From the NCBI GenBank assembly GCA_009774215.1, contig VSNH01000004.1, positions 15,724 through 79,723 on the forward strand: 64,000 nt of DNA, given 5' to 3'. The translations under genes and the position numbers were made by a program. This stretch comes from Lachnospiraceae bacterium (GTDB lineage Bacteria > Bacillota > Clostridia > Lachnospirales > Lachnospiraceae). The notes beneath the pieces are model-generated. The model made no database searches. It saw nothing but the letters and a program-made list of their open reading frames with translations, and had not been told where the DNA came from. Positions 7,189 to 15,633 of the stretch are shown here, piece after piece (within the stretch, counting starts at the first letter, position 1; each line of letters begins with the position of its first letter).

Positions 7189-7219
7189 ACAAACAGGAAG
7201 TAAAGGACAAGCTGCATGA
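7076..7219 (+). CDS. Overlapping alternative-frame ORF with signal-peptide-like N-terminus
   Basis: A 47-codon frame starts at ATG 7076 behind AGAGGAGG. Its N-terminus has a basic start (MKTVKKK), a hydrophobic core (LPLAAAVLW) and a PAKA-Q cleavage-like site. It overlaps two other genes in different frames. It may be chance or a tiny exported peptide. Confidence 0.3.
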   Translation: MKTVKKKMAGLPLAAAVLWTSLPAKAQEERMRRGEDVEQTGSKGQAA

Positions 7220-7565
7220 CTATGCAGACCAGTTCCAGCTCCGCTGCCGGCGGAAGGAGTGGGCGGCGGCAAAGATGCTCTACTTCCGTGCGCAGACGGT
7301 CGCTACCTTCTTAGAGTTCCCAGAGGCAGAGCTAGCGAAGCTCTTCGGGAACCGCGCCTACAAGGAAGACTGGGAGCCGTTAAAGGACGGGCTTTTCCCG
7401 GAGCGGGACGTGGAGCGGGCGGGCTGGGAGTGCGTCAGAATACATAGGACTTATGACGATCTGCACCTTCGACCGCTTCCACGGTACGGTCCCATGTACG
7501 TGAAGGGATGGAAAGACATTGGAGGCGGGAAAGTGCAGCTACAGCTGGAGGAGGCAGGGACGTGA
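7182..7565 (+). CDS. Hypothetical phage protein
   Basis: I start at ATG 7182 behind GGAGGGGCGAGG, giving 127 residues; a longer in-frame extension to 7113 overlaps the preceding gene. The protein is rich in Arg/Trp/Phe with a helical first half (KQEVKDKLHDYADQFQLRCRRKEW). No family is known to me. It is the last gene before the strong hairpins at 7.6 kb. Confidence 0.6.
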   Translation: MLNKQEVKDKLHDYADQFQLRCRRKEWAAAKMLYFRAQTVATFLEFPEAELAKLFGNRAYKEDWEPLKDGLFPERDVERAGWECVRIHRTYDDLHLRPLPRYGPMYVKGWKDIGGGKVQLQLEEAGT

Positions 7566-7579
7566 AAAAGAAGGCATGA

Positions 7580-7696
7580 GAAAAGCCCCGTTGGCGCGGG
7601 GCGGATTCTCGGGTGATACACATATAAAAGTCTATAAATATGTTATCACCCGAGGGCGGAAAAGTCAAGTGAATACAGTATTTTCCGCCTTTTTTC
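7580..7696 (+). terminator. Composite hairpins and terminator before rep
   Basis: Three structures in a row: GCCCCG/CGGGGC near 7585-7602; a long inverted repeat CTCGGGTGATA (7608-7618) and TATCACCCGAG (7644-7654); then GGCGGAAAA and TTTTCCGCC followed by six T. The last is a plausible intrinsic terminator. The middle one could be an operator or a replication-related hairpin because it sits just before the HUH Rep gene. Confidence 0.65.
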
Positions 7697-7728
7697 TATC
7701 CTGATAAAGATATTAAAGTTAGGGGGTG

Positions 7729-8496
7729 ATGACGGTTTACAGGAAAGTAATTTATGACATGGGTGTCGTAAGACAGATCGAAAAGTATAAGAGGGGTAAT
7801 TATGGAGCGCCGGGAGAGAAGAGGGAGAAAAAGAAGAGACCGACGCCGGAGGATGTCTGCCGGCAGAACCAAAGGAACCGGTGGCAGAAAGTCCAGAGGC
7901 TGATCCTGATGAATTTCAAAGAGGGGGACTGGCACCTGATACTGAAATACCGGCCGGGGGAGAGACCGGAGACCTGTGAGGAGGCAAAAGCACAGCTCAG
8001 GAAGTTTCTGCACAGGATGCGGGAGGCATATAAGAAAGCCGGGATCCCGTTCAAATGGATCGCGGTGACGGAACGGGGAAAGAGGGGACAGGCACTCCAC
8101 CACCATCTAGTGATCGAGGACATCCGCCGGGACGGGACCGACACGGTGAAGCTGGTCAAGAAGCTGTGGACATACGGCAGTGAGTTCTTCTCCGCTTTGT
8201 ATGAGGACGGGGAGTATGAGAAGCTGGCGGAGTACATCGTGAAGGCGGAGACAAAGGAGGAGGGCGGCTGGTGCACCTACTCGCGCAGCCGGAATCTGAA
8301 GCCGCCGGTGAAGATTGTGAAGGATGTCCCACACAAGAGATGGCGTGATCCTCCCGTCGCACCAAAGGGATGGTACGTGGTAAAGGATTCCGTCTACAAC
8401 GGGGAGAACCCGGTGACCGGGCAGCCGTACCAGCATTACACATTAAAAAAACTGACAGAAACCCGGAGCGGCAGGAAGGAAGGTGACGGCGGATGA
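7729..8496 (+). CDS. HUH-type rolling-circle replication initiator-like protein
   Basis: The 255-residue protein has a basic N-terminus, KWIAVTERGKRGQALHHHLVIE (the HUH metal-binding motif is HHH about residues 124-126), and a later EYIVKAETKEEGGW helix whose Tyr is the candidate nicking residue. This layout matches Rep-like proteins found in clostridial prophages and plasmids. It would nick an origin to start phage replication. I found no separate helicase gene in the early region. GTG 7726 is an alternative start. Confidence 0.8.
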   Translation: MTVYRKVIYDMGVVRQIEKYKRGNYGAPGEKREKKKRPTPEDVCRQNQRNRWQKVQRLILMNFKEGDWHLILKYRPGERPETCEEAKAQLRKFLHRMREAYKKAGIPFKWIAVTERGKRGQALHHHLVIEDIRRDGTDTVKLVKKLWTYGSEFFSALYEDGEYEKLAEYIVKAETKEEGGWCTYSRSRNLKPPVKIVKDVPHKRWRDPPVAPKGWYVVKDSVYNGENPVTGQPYQHYTLKKLTETRSGRKEGDGG

Positions 8497-9017
8497 ACGT
8501 CAATATTTACATAGAGACTGCATACAAGGGTCCGGCGAAACGGCGGATGGCAGGGGCGTGGCTGGTGGAATACCTCCTGCAGTCTGGTCAGCCTGTCACC
8601 CGCGGCGGGATCCTCTACGCGGATATCACGACTGAAAACGAACTGGCGCTGCTGCTCTTAAAACATGCCTTTTCTATTCTCACAAAAACCTGCTGCGTCC
8701 GAGTCTTTACTACATGTACACACATTTTAAACACCATGCAGAACCACTGGCTCTGGCAGTGGCAGAAAAACAATTGGAAGAACGCCAGGGGAAAGACCGT
8801 GGGTAATGCGGACTTATGGATGCAGTGCGCAGCGCTCATGGAGGAGCATATCACGGAATGGAAGGATGAAGAGCATTCGTACCGCCAGTGTATGCTCGGC
8901 AGGGTGCAGAAGGAGATGGAGCGTGACCATGCGCTGGCGGAGCCGGAAAACTACATTCTGATCGAAGCGCCGGAATGGAATACGGGGAAAGGGAACAGAA
9001 GGTATGAGGAGAAGTAA
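8493..9017 (+). CDS. RNase H-like fold phage protein
   Basis: This 174-residue protein overlaps the rep stop by 4 bp. The order of elements (early YIET, a helix with LLLLKHAF, strand CVRVFTTC, then W-W-NNWKNARGKTVGNADLW) resembles the RNase H fold seen in ribonuclease HI-like phage proteins. The second catalytic Asp appears replaced (FTTCTH instead of TDC), so activity is doubtful. Its place next to rep suggests a role in replication. Confidence 0.55.
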   Translation: MNVNIYIETAYKGPAKRRMAGAWLVEYLLQSGQPVTRGGILYADITTENELALLLLKHAFSILTKTCCVRVFTTCTHILNTMQNHWLWQWQKNNWKNARGKTVGNADLWMQCAALMEEHITEWKDEEHSYRQCMLGRVQKEMERDHALAEPENYILIEAPEWNTGKGNRRYEEK

Positions 9018-9477
9018 ACAGGAAACATGGGAAATGTACAGGCAGATATGCGGGCTCCGCCGACAGGGGACGGGCAGGGCAGAGATTGCGGGAGCATTCG
9101 GCTGTTCCGTCTCGACGGTGGATCGGGCGATACGGCTGTGCGGGGAGAAGGAAGTCAGGCGGGACAGCTTTGAGGAGCATCAGGAAACGACCATGCAGAT
9201 GTATGATGATGGGGCAACGCAGGCGGAGATCGCGGCCGCCACGGGTATGAGCGTTTCCGTCATAGGACGCCGCCTGCGGAAGATGGGAAAACGGCGCAGA
9301 AGGGGCTGGCACCCGGAGGGGAGCACGAGGAAACCAATGGGACACCGGGAGCAGGAAGAAACATTCCCCGTGGCAAGGCAGTATGCGCAGGCAGAGGTGC
9401 GGCGGGTAAAGGAGATACGGGTCAAAGTCAGGGGCAGATGGAAGACCATGCAGGACGTGAGCGACTGGTGGCTGTAG
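9004..9477 (+). CDS. Double helix-turn-helix DNA-binding protein
   Basis: Two HTH units are visible in 157 residues: TGRAEIAGAFGCSVSTVDRAI near residues 22-43 and ATQAEIAAATGMSVSVIGRRLRKMG near 71-95, both of the resolvase/homeodomain-like type. A very basic linker follows (KRRRRGW). It overlaps the previous gene by 14 bp. It probably binds early-region DNA. Confidence 0.65.
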   Translation: MRRSKQETWEMYRQICGLRRQGTGRAEIAGAFGCSVSTVDRAIRLCGEKEVRRDSFEEHQETTMQMYDDGATQAEIAAATGMSVSVIGRRLRKMGKRRRRGWHPEGSTRKPMGHREQEETFPVARQYAQAEVRRVKEIRVKVRGRWKTMQDVSDWWL

Positions 9478-9491
9478 GAAGGAGGAAGTTT

Positions 9492-9977
9492 ATGTTTGAG
9501 AGATTTGGAGAATTTGATTCGGCGGCGGAGATCAATGAGACAGCGGTAAACCTCCGCAAAGAGGGCGACACAGACAGTTTAAAGGTACTGGCGGAGGAAA
9601 ACGGCATCGATCAGGATATACTGGAAGCATTCATTAACGGGGATATTCTTTACCTATGTGATGACATGTCCGCCGCCATCGGAAAGATAGAAGTGGAGGC
9701 CAAGGAAGTGAAATGCGCGGAGATCCTCGGAGACTGGGTAGAGTATATCAAAGCACAGTGCATGGAACGACCGGAAATAGCTGGGATGGTGCGTAAAAAA
9801 GGAAAGAGACTCGCGGGTTGTGTAGCAGAGATCCTCAAGTGGAGTTTCAAACACCAGACCACGGTGGACAAAGAGATCATGAAGGCAGCAGGCGTGACCG
9901 CGGGAAGATGTACGCTCGGGATCCCAGGAATGGCTACGGCAAAGCGGCTCATCACGGATTACTATATGGGGAGGTGA
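9492..9977 (+). CDS. PcfK-like protein (AcrIIA9 family)
   Basis: I start at ATG 9492 behind AAGGAGGAAG, giving 161 residues. The order FGEFDSAAEINETA, LAEENGIDQDI, KIEVEAKEVKCAEILGDWVEYI and the basic GMVRKKGKRLAGCVAEILKWSF matches the PcfK family, which includes the Cas9 inhibitor AcrIIA9. The stop overlaps the start of PcfJ (TGATG). A role as anti-CRISPR or as a partner of PcfJ in replication or conjugation-type functions is possible; family membership is from memory. Confidence 0.72.
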   Translation: MFERFGEFDSAAEINETAVNLRKEGDTDSLKVLAEENGIDQDILEAFINGDILYLCDDMSAAIGKIEVEAKEVKCAEILGDWVEYIKAQCMERPEIAGMVRKKGKRLAGCVAEILKWSFKHQTTVDKEIMKAAGVTAGRCTLGIPGMATAKRLITDYYMGR

Positions 9978-12151
9978 TGACGGTGAGAAAGAAAACGATC
10001 GAAAAGCACCCATTCCTGACGCTGCCCGGAGTACACAGGGGGAAGGATGTGAAATATGTGGCCGTGACGGATATCAGGGAAATCGGGAAAGAGCCACATC
10101 TGTTCATAGAGGTATACCGGAACCGGAAGGACAGCAGGGACATCCCGGTAGTCAGGATCGTACTCACGAAAAGAGATTTCGGTAATTTCTTCCCGGATAC
10201 AGGGACATGGACAAGACAGAAGATCACAGATAACACATGGAGCAGTTACGGGCTGGCCTGGCGGGATGGCGAAGACAGAAGGAAGCTGTCTTATAAAAGC
10301 CTGAAAGAAGAAAACATCATGCATTCAGCAGCGGATGAAAAAAGGCTGCGGGGATTTTTGGAAAACAGACAGGAAACAGAAGGTGATGCATGGGCATGGT
10401 GGGACTGCGTGAAGTACAGGCAGGACGGGGTCACTGCGGAAGAAAGCAATGCACGGAACCGAAGGCGGTGGGAGCGGCGGGCGGCAGCACTGAAAGAGAG
10501 GATAAAAAATACAGGGATGCTGCCGGAAGGGAAGATACTGCAGTATGCCGATCAGGCAGTGTTTGGCAGCAGGCATACGATCTTTTACAAAAAACGCGGA
10601 TCGCGGGCGACGATGGCATGTACGGAGTGCGGCATAGTGACGGAGGTCAGATGGAAACAGGGACAGTCATATGAAAGCATGTTCGAGAGGCTGGTTGCAG
10701 AACCGGTTGAAAACCATTATGGCACTTGCCCGGCGTGCGGGAAAACAGGCATATTTATTCCGCAGGGGCGTGCAGCAAGGATGCGGGCACAGAAAGGCTA
10801 TCTGTTCCTCGGGCAGCAGTACAAAGAGAATGGATTCGTGCTCAGGTATGTGGAGGTGGAAAAGGAGTGGAGACTGGAAGAGGATGCAGGGAAAAACGGA
10901 TCGGAAATGGCATGGGCCTATGAGACTCTGTCAGGGCGGGAGATCGCAAGGATTTATTTTGAACCCGGGAAAAAGGTGCAGAGAGATTACCATAAACATA
11001 ACCCGTACAGAGGGGAGGACTTCTGGGACGACTGCAACCTGACCGGGATGAGCAATATCGCAATAAAGCCGGGGAAGATCATGCCGGAGACCTTCGAGGA
11101 GATAAAAGACACCTTCATGCGTTACAGCGCGCTGGAAGAATACTGTGGGGAAGAACACAACTACATCAATCCCGTGGACTACCTGGAAAGATACATACAG
11201 ACCCCGCAGATCGAGATGCTGGTAAAGATGGGGCTTACAGGAGTGGTCAGGGAGCTTGTGAAATGCCCCTACGGGATCGTGAACGATGCGGAGGCAGGGA
11301 CGCCGGCGCTTTTCCTCGGCATCAGGAAAGATCGGGTGAAACAGCTGATCCGAGAAAAAGGAGATACGGATATATTAATGATCATGCAGATGGAACAACG
11401 AATGCATCAGCATTGGACAGAAAGCCAGATAGGGCAGATAGCAGAGATCGGAGAGCAGGCATGCGAAGGCTTTGCATATATGGGCGTGCAGAAGTTTCTG
11501 AACAGGGTAGCGAAGTATGCGGGATGTGATTATGGGACGGGGTGCAGCACGGCAGGAGCCAGACTGCAGATTGTGGCAGGCCGTTACATTGATTATCTGA
11601 ATATGCGTCACGCGCTCGGATATGATATGACAAATACCGTCTATCTGTTCCCACGGGATCTGGACACAGCACATGCCAGAATGGTGGAGGAGAGCAATAA
11701 AAAAGAGGCGGATATCCGCATTGCGTCAGTATGCGTTAAATATCCGCTCATCAAAAAGCATTACAGACGGTACAGGAAACAGTTTTACTTTGCGGATGGG
11801 GAGTTCCTGATCCGTCCGGCAAGGGATGCGGGTGAGATCGTTATGGAAGGACGGATACTTCACCATTGTGTCGGCGGGGACAATTACCTGCGTAAGCATA
11901 ATGATGGAAAGAGCATTATTTTGTTCCTGCGCGCGACGGCTGATCCGGATATACCCTATATCACTGTGGAGATCGATCCAAGGGAGAAAACGATCATGCA
12001 GTGGTATGGTGCACATGATAAAAAGCCGGACAAGGCGCGGATGCAGGGATGGCTGGATACCTATGTGCTCCACTTGAAATGCGGACAGGAGGCAGCAGGA
12101 CAGGACGGGGCACAGGAGACAGGACAGGGGCTTCTGATGGCGGCGATATAA
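9977..12151 (+). CDS. PcfJ-like protein
   Basis: The 724-residue protein starts at ATG 9977, overlapping the pcfK-like stop. A zinc ribbon is visible (CTEC about residue 215, then CPAC about 250). The PcfJ core near the C-terminus has GRILHHCVGGDNYLRKH, ILFLRA, PYITVEID and QWYGAHDKKP. PcfK/PcfJ pairs are known on conjugative plasmids and in many clostridial prophages; their biochemical role is unclear. A longer in-frame extension upstream is overlapped by pcfK and is unlikely to be used. Confidence 0.8.
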   Translation: MTVRKKTIEKHPFLTLPGVHRGKDVKYVAVTDIREIGKEPHLFIEVYRNRKDSRDIPVVRIVLTKRDFGNFFPDTGTWTRQKITDNTWSSYGLAWRDGEDRRKLSYKSLKEENIMHSAADEKRLRGFLENRQETEGDAWAWWDCVKYRQDGVTAEESNARNRRRWERRAAALKERIKNTGMLPEGKILQYADQAVFGSRHTIFYKKRGSRATMACTECGIVTEVRWKQGQSYESMFERLVAEPVENHYGTCPACGKTGIFIPQGRAARMRAQKGYLFLGQQYKENGFVLRYVEVEKEWRLEEDAGKNGSEMAWAYETLSGREIARIYFEPGKKVQRDYHKHNPYRGEDFWDDCNLTGMSNIAIKPGKIMPETFEEIKDTFMRYSALEEYCGEEHNYINPVDYLERYIQTPQIEMLVKMGLTGVVRELVKCPYGIVNDAEAGTPALFLGIRKDRVKQLIREKGDTDILMIMQMEQRMHQHWTESQIGQIAEIGEQACEGFAYMGVQKFLNRVAKYAGCDYGTGCSTAGARLQIVAGRYIDYLNMRHALGYDMTNTVYLFPRDLDTAHARMVEESNKKEADIRIASVCVKYPLIKKHYRRYRKQFYFADGEFLIRPARDAGEIVMEGRILHHCVGGDNYLRKHNDGKSIILFLRATADPDIPYITVEIDPREKTIMQWYGAHDKKPDKARMQGWLDTYVLHLKCGQEAAGQDGAQETGQGLLMAAI

Positions 12152-12170
12152 GGGAACAAGAAAGGAGCGC

Positions 12171-13610
12171 ATGATGGAGGAATACAGACAGATCACGCTG
12201 GATGAATGGACACAGTGGAAAGAGGATATCCGCAGGAAACTGGCAGAAACGGCAGGAAACTTTGTATATATCGGCTACAGGCTCAAACAGATCAGGGATT
12301 CCGGCATGTATGATGGCGCAGCAGATATATTTGGGTTTGCTGAGAAGGAGTACGGACTGGGGAAGAGTACTGTTTCGAGGTTTATCGCGATCAATGAAAA
12401 ATATAGTGAGGGAGGGAACTCTCTTGAGCTGAAAGAGGAGTTTCGGGGTTTTTCTTCTTCCAAGCTGTCCGAGATGCTTACCCTGCCGGACAGTGAGGTA
12501 GAGCTGATTACTGAAAAAACGACAATCCGGGAGATACGGCAGCTGAAAGCCTTTAACAGTCAGAACCCGGAGGACACAGGGGAGTCTGCAGTCGCCGGCG
12601 CGGGGGAAACTGCAGAGGCAGCAGGAGGGGAGGAAAGAAGACTGACACCGTTAGAGAAGTGTCTGACTGACTTCTTCAAAGACAAAAAGAATATCCTGAA
12701 CTGTGTCATGCGGAATCTGGAAGAGGATCCGCCGGCATACAAGGAGGCAGCAGAGCTGATGGCACCGTCCCAGACATCCCATAAAAAGGGTATCGTGTTT
12801 CTTTTCCTGTACGACTGGAACACCGGCGTGAAGTATAAGCTGATGACAGAGCCGGAGCCGGTTTCGATGAGCTGGGAGGAGCTTTTAAACACCGTATACG
12901 GAATTTTCGGAGCCTGTAAAAAGGATGATGTGTGGGGTGATTTTTATAAGGAGCCGGAAGAGCAGAAAGAGGATGTGAGAGCAGACACAGAAAAAGCCGT
13001 TCCCACCGAATCAGATCAAGGGACAGAGCCTGTTGCGACGTCGCAACAGAATGGGGAAAAAGAGCAGAACGGGGTGCAGGAAAAGCAGGTTGAAGAAACG
13101 GAAGACAGGGATGGACAGGAGGCAGCAGGCAGTGAGAACGAAGAGAGCAAAACGCAGGGAGAGGCTTGCGCGGGTAGTGGACAGGCTGGTGAGCCTGCAG
13201 CTGATCCTGAACCCGCGGACAAAGAAGATGGAGCCCTTAGCGGAGCAGGAGAGAACCGTGCTGGAAGTGGCGCAGACAGTGAAGGCGGTGCAGGAGAGCC
13301 GGATGCAGACACAGGTGTAGGGCAGGGAGAAGATAAAGCTACGGAGGCAGCAGGCGGTACAGAAACGCCGGAAAAGCCTGAAACGACCCGGACGGAGCCG
13401 GAAACAGCAGCGGCAGCAGGCGTGGATTTTACAAACAGGGAGGGGTTCACGCAGCATGTGGAGAAACAGAAGGAGAAAATCCGCGAAAGACTGCTCCGCA
13501 TGGAGTCATTATGCGGGTCAGGAGACTGGAAAGAGTTAATCGAGGAGGCCGGATACATTATCACAATAACAGAGAGCATCAGGAATATGGAGGAGGTATT
13601 CAATGGCTGA
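12171..13610 (+). CDS. Phage replication/partition-like protein with long acidic linker
   Basis: The N-terminal part (about 1-125) has FVYIGYRLKQIRDSGMY and KEYGLGKSTVSRFIAINEKYS, a KorB/DUF3102-like segment with an HTH. A second domain lies near 160-270. Residues 275-420 are low complexity (Glu, Ala, Gly, Asp), followed by a C-terminal coiled-coil helix. The linker carries the VATSQ codons that form the 18-bp palindrome at 13,031. The N-terminus suggests DNA binding; the target is unknown. Confidence 0.6.
   Translation: MMEEYRQITLDEWTQWKEDIRRKLAETAGNFVYIGYRLKQIRDSGMYDGAADIFGFAEKEYGLGKSTVSRFIAINEKYSEGGNSLELKEEFRGFSSSKLSEMLTLPDSEVELITEKTTIREIRQLKAFNSQNPEDTGESAVAGAGETAEAAGGEERRLTPLEKCLTDFFKDKKNILNCVMRNLEEDPPAYKEAAELMAPSQTSHKKGIVFLFLYDWNTGVKYKLMTEPEPVSMSWEELLNTVYGIFGACKKDDVWGDFYKEPEEQKEDVRADTEKAVPTESDQGTEPVATSQQNGEKEQNGVQEKQVEETEDRDGQEAAGSENEESKTQGEACAGSGQAGEPAADPEPADKEDGALSGAGENRAGSGADSEGGAGEPDADTGVGQGEDKATEAAGGTETPEKPETTRTEPETAAAAGVDFTNREGFTQHVEKQKEKIRERLLRMESLCGSGDWKELIEEAGYIITITESIRNMEEVFNG
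13031..13048. repeat. Palindrome TGTTGCGACGTCGCAACA, copy 2
   Basis: A perfect 18-bp palindrome inside a coding sequence, reading V-A-T-S-Q in frame. It contains the same 16-bp core as 28,786. Confidence 0.85.
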
Positions 13611-14007
13611 GACTATGACCAAGAAGCAGTTAGAGAACAGTGAGATTCAGACGGGAGCCTGCCATTACTGCGGACAGGTCTACCAGTTTGAGACGGACGG
13701 CAGGGCGACAGAGGAGCAGCTGGATGCATGGGCGGCGGGGAAGTGTGACTGTATCGATGCAATAACAGAGAGAAAGAGACGGCAGAGAGCGGATCTGGCG
13801 AAGGAAAAGCTGGAAGAGCTCTTGGATAAAAACTTTATGGAAGAGCGGGAAGTGCTGTACAAAGCTATAGACCTGATGGTGCAGGATAAGATTGTCAGGA
13901 CCACGGTAGATATCGGAAACGGGATCAAGCTGAGTGTGGGAATGAATGCGAAAGGCAGCATAAAAACGGAAATCACGCAGACAAAGAAAAGGAGCGCGGA
14001 AACATAA
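13603..14007 (+). CDS. Hypothetical phage protein with zinc-finger-like Cys
   Basis: The 134-residue protein has CHYCGQ near residue 20 and CDC near 49, a likely zinc site, followed by a basic coiled-coil helix (ERKRRQRADLAKEKLEELL). It overlaps both neighbours (start inside the previous gene, TAATGG at the end), so it belongs to the same operon. No family named. Confidence 0.6.
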   Translation: MAETMTKKQLENSEIQTGACHYCGQVYQFETDGRATEEQLDAWAAGKCDCIDAITERKRRQRADLAKEKLEELLDKNFMEEREVLYKAIDLMVQDKIVRTTVDIGNGIKLSVGMNAKGSIKTEITQTKKRSAET

Positions 14008-14483
14008 TGGCCAAGAAGATTAAAAGTATCATGCAGGACAAGGAGGCAGGGCAGTGTTACCTCTGCCGCCTCCTGCACAGGGATTACAGCATAAAGCCTG
14101 TCCGGCAGGAGCACCACGTCATGGGCGGCACGGCTAACCGCAAGCTCTCTGACAAATACGGTCTTACGGTATATCTTGACCCGGACCATCACCTCTACGG
14201 CCCGGAGGCGGTACATAAGAACGCAGAAGTGGCAAAAATACTCCACAGGGAAGGGCAGAAAGCCTTCGAGAGGAATTACCCGGATCTGGACTTTTATACG
14301 ATCTTTAGAAGGAACTATCTGACAGAGAATGAGCGTGCATATGAGAGGGACTCAAGATTCCGGCTGTATGTGAACATATACTGCGATCACAGGGGTATCG
14401 CCATTGCCGAGGGGCTGCAGCATGAGATTGTGAGCCGGGTGCGGGAGGAGTACGAGGAGGATCGTGATGAGGGAAAACACTAG
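14007..14483 (+). CDS. HNH-like / Ref-like nuclease
   Basis: The first 110 residues resemble small phage HNH-type proteins: CYLC near residue 17, EHHVMGGTANRKLSDKYG, then YLDPDHHLYGPEAVH. Such proteins (for example P1 Ref-like) help recombination. After the usual end (NYPDLDFYTIFRRNYL) there is an extra segment of about 45 residues with no match I know, possibly a fused short frame. Confidence 0.65.
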   Translation: MAKKIKSIMQDKEAGQCYLCRLLHRDYSIKPVRQEHHVMGGTANRKLSDKYGLTVYLDPDHHLYGPEAVHKNAEVAKILHREGQKAFERNYPDLDFYTIFRRNYLTENERAYERDSRFRLYVNIYCDHRGIAIAEGLQHEIVSRVREEYEEDRDEGKH

Positions 14484-14517
14484 GGAGCACGGTAAGTTAG
14501 GGAGGGCGGAGGAAAAT

Positions 14518-15252
14518 ATGGAGAGATTGACAACAAATAAAGATGTATCGGAAATGAGTATGTATGAGTTGGCACACAATTCATGTTATGCGAAAGACGG
14601 CAGGGCAAGATATCGTGATTATGACGCAGACATTGATGCGAGGGAAGTGGCAAAGAAATTACTGTCTAAATATGCAGATATGCAGGAGGAGTTTACAGAT
14701 GATGAAGAGTTTGATGAATATATGGAAAACTACTTGTCGTATGGAATTGATCATCTAAGTAATAAAAAGAGCATAAAAGTGCTTATTGCATCATTCTATG
14801 CAAATTTATGGGCAATGGCCGATTTAAGAGAGCGGCTGAAAGAATATGAAGACATCGGTCTTACGCCGGAGCAGCTCAGGGAGATTGACAGGCTGTATGC
14901 AGAAAAAGGCAAAGAGCTTGCGGAGTCAGAAAAAAGGAGTTTCTCTGGGCTGGAAATGGTGAAGATATGGGCAAATCTGCAAAAATTAAAAGAATATCAG
15001 AAATTAGAGGAACAAGGGAAACTGCTGAAACTTCCGGTTGCGGTGGGGGATACGGTGTACCGAATCAACAAAGGAAAGAAAGAGCCGGTTATACCAATGC
15101 GAGTAATTGGGATTGCTATTAGGAACGAGAACGAATTAGTGATACAGACAAAAGATATTGCTGATGATAATCACAATCTTTATTCGAAAAACAGTATCGG
15201 CAAAAGTATTTTCCTTACAAAAGAATCAGCCGAAGCCGCATTGAAGAATTAA
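14518..15252 (+). CDS. Hypothetical phage protein
   Basis: I choose ATG 14518 behind GGAGGGCGGAGG, giving 244 residues; an upstream ATG at 14464 lacks a site. It contains LKEYEDIGLTPEQLREIDRLYAEK, a motif very common in prophage proteins of Lachnospiraceae, and a C-terminal beta-rich part (VAVGDTVYRINKG). Function unknown. The AT content is higher than in neighbours. Confidence 0.65.
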   Translation: MERLTTNKDVSEMSMYELAHNSCYAKDGRARYRDYDADIDAREVAKKLLSKYADMQEEFTDDEEFDEYMENYLSYGIDHLSNKKSIKVLIASFYANLWAMADLRERLKEYEDIGLTPEQLREIDRLYAEKGKELAESEKRSFSGLEMVKIWANLQKLKEYQKLEEQGKLLKLPVAVGDTVYRINKGKKEPVIPMRVIGIAIRNENELVIQTKDIADDNHNLYSKNSIGKSIFLTKESAEAALKN

Positions 15253-15311
15253 GGGGAGGATGACACATGCAGGATATAACCAGTTTTTGTGTGACAATGG
15301 GGTGAAAGAGA

Positions 15312-15611
15312 ATGAGACTGATTGATGCAGATTCGGCAAACGAAAGATTATTAGATTTTATTGCACAAAATGATAGCGGAATACAGTTTGCTATTGAGCA
15401 CAAAGATATGACAATGCTCAAAGGAATATTCTTTGATTATTTTGAGGGACAACCTACCGCCTATGACGTGGATAAGGTTGTGGAGCAGTTGGAGGCAGAA
15501 TCCGAGCGCTGGAAAGAGAGCGGGGAAGCATACGAGGATCAGAAAGAGCTTGGCGTATCAGAAGGCTTCAAAAAAGCAATCGAAATTGCAAAATCCGGCG
15601 GCATTAGATGA
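15312..15611 (+). CDS. Hypothetical phage protein (MRLIDAD type)
   Basis: A 99-residue protein starting MRLIDADSANERLL, with PTAYDVDKVVEQLE in the middle. This is a very common small protein of clostridial phages with no assigned function. A 12-codon frame (15,268-15,306) precedes it and may be only a leader. Confidence 0.65.
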   Translation: MRLIDADSANERLLDFIAQNDSGIQFAIEHKDMTMLKGIFFDYFEGQPTAYDVDKVVEQLEAESERWKESGEAYEDQKELGVSEGFKKAIEIAKSGGIR

Positions 15612-15633
15612 AAGAGTGGAGGTGAAGAAAACC

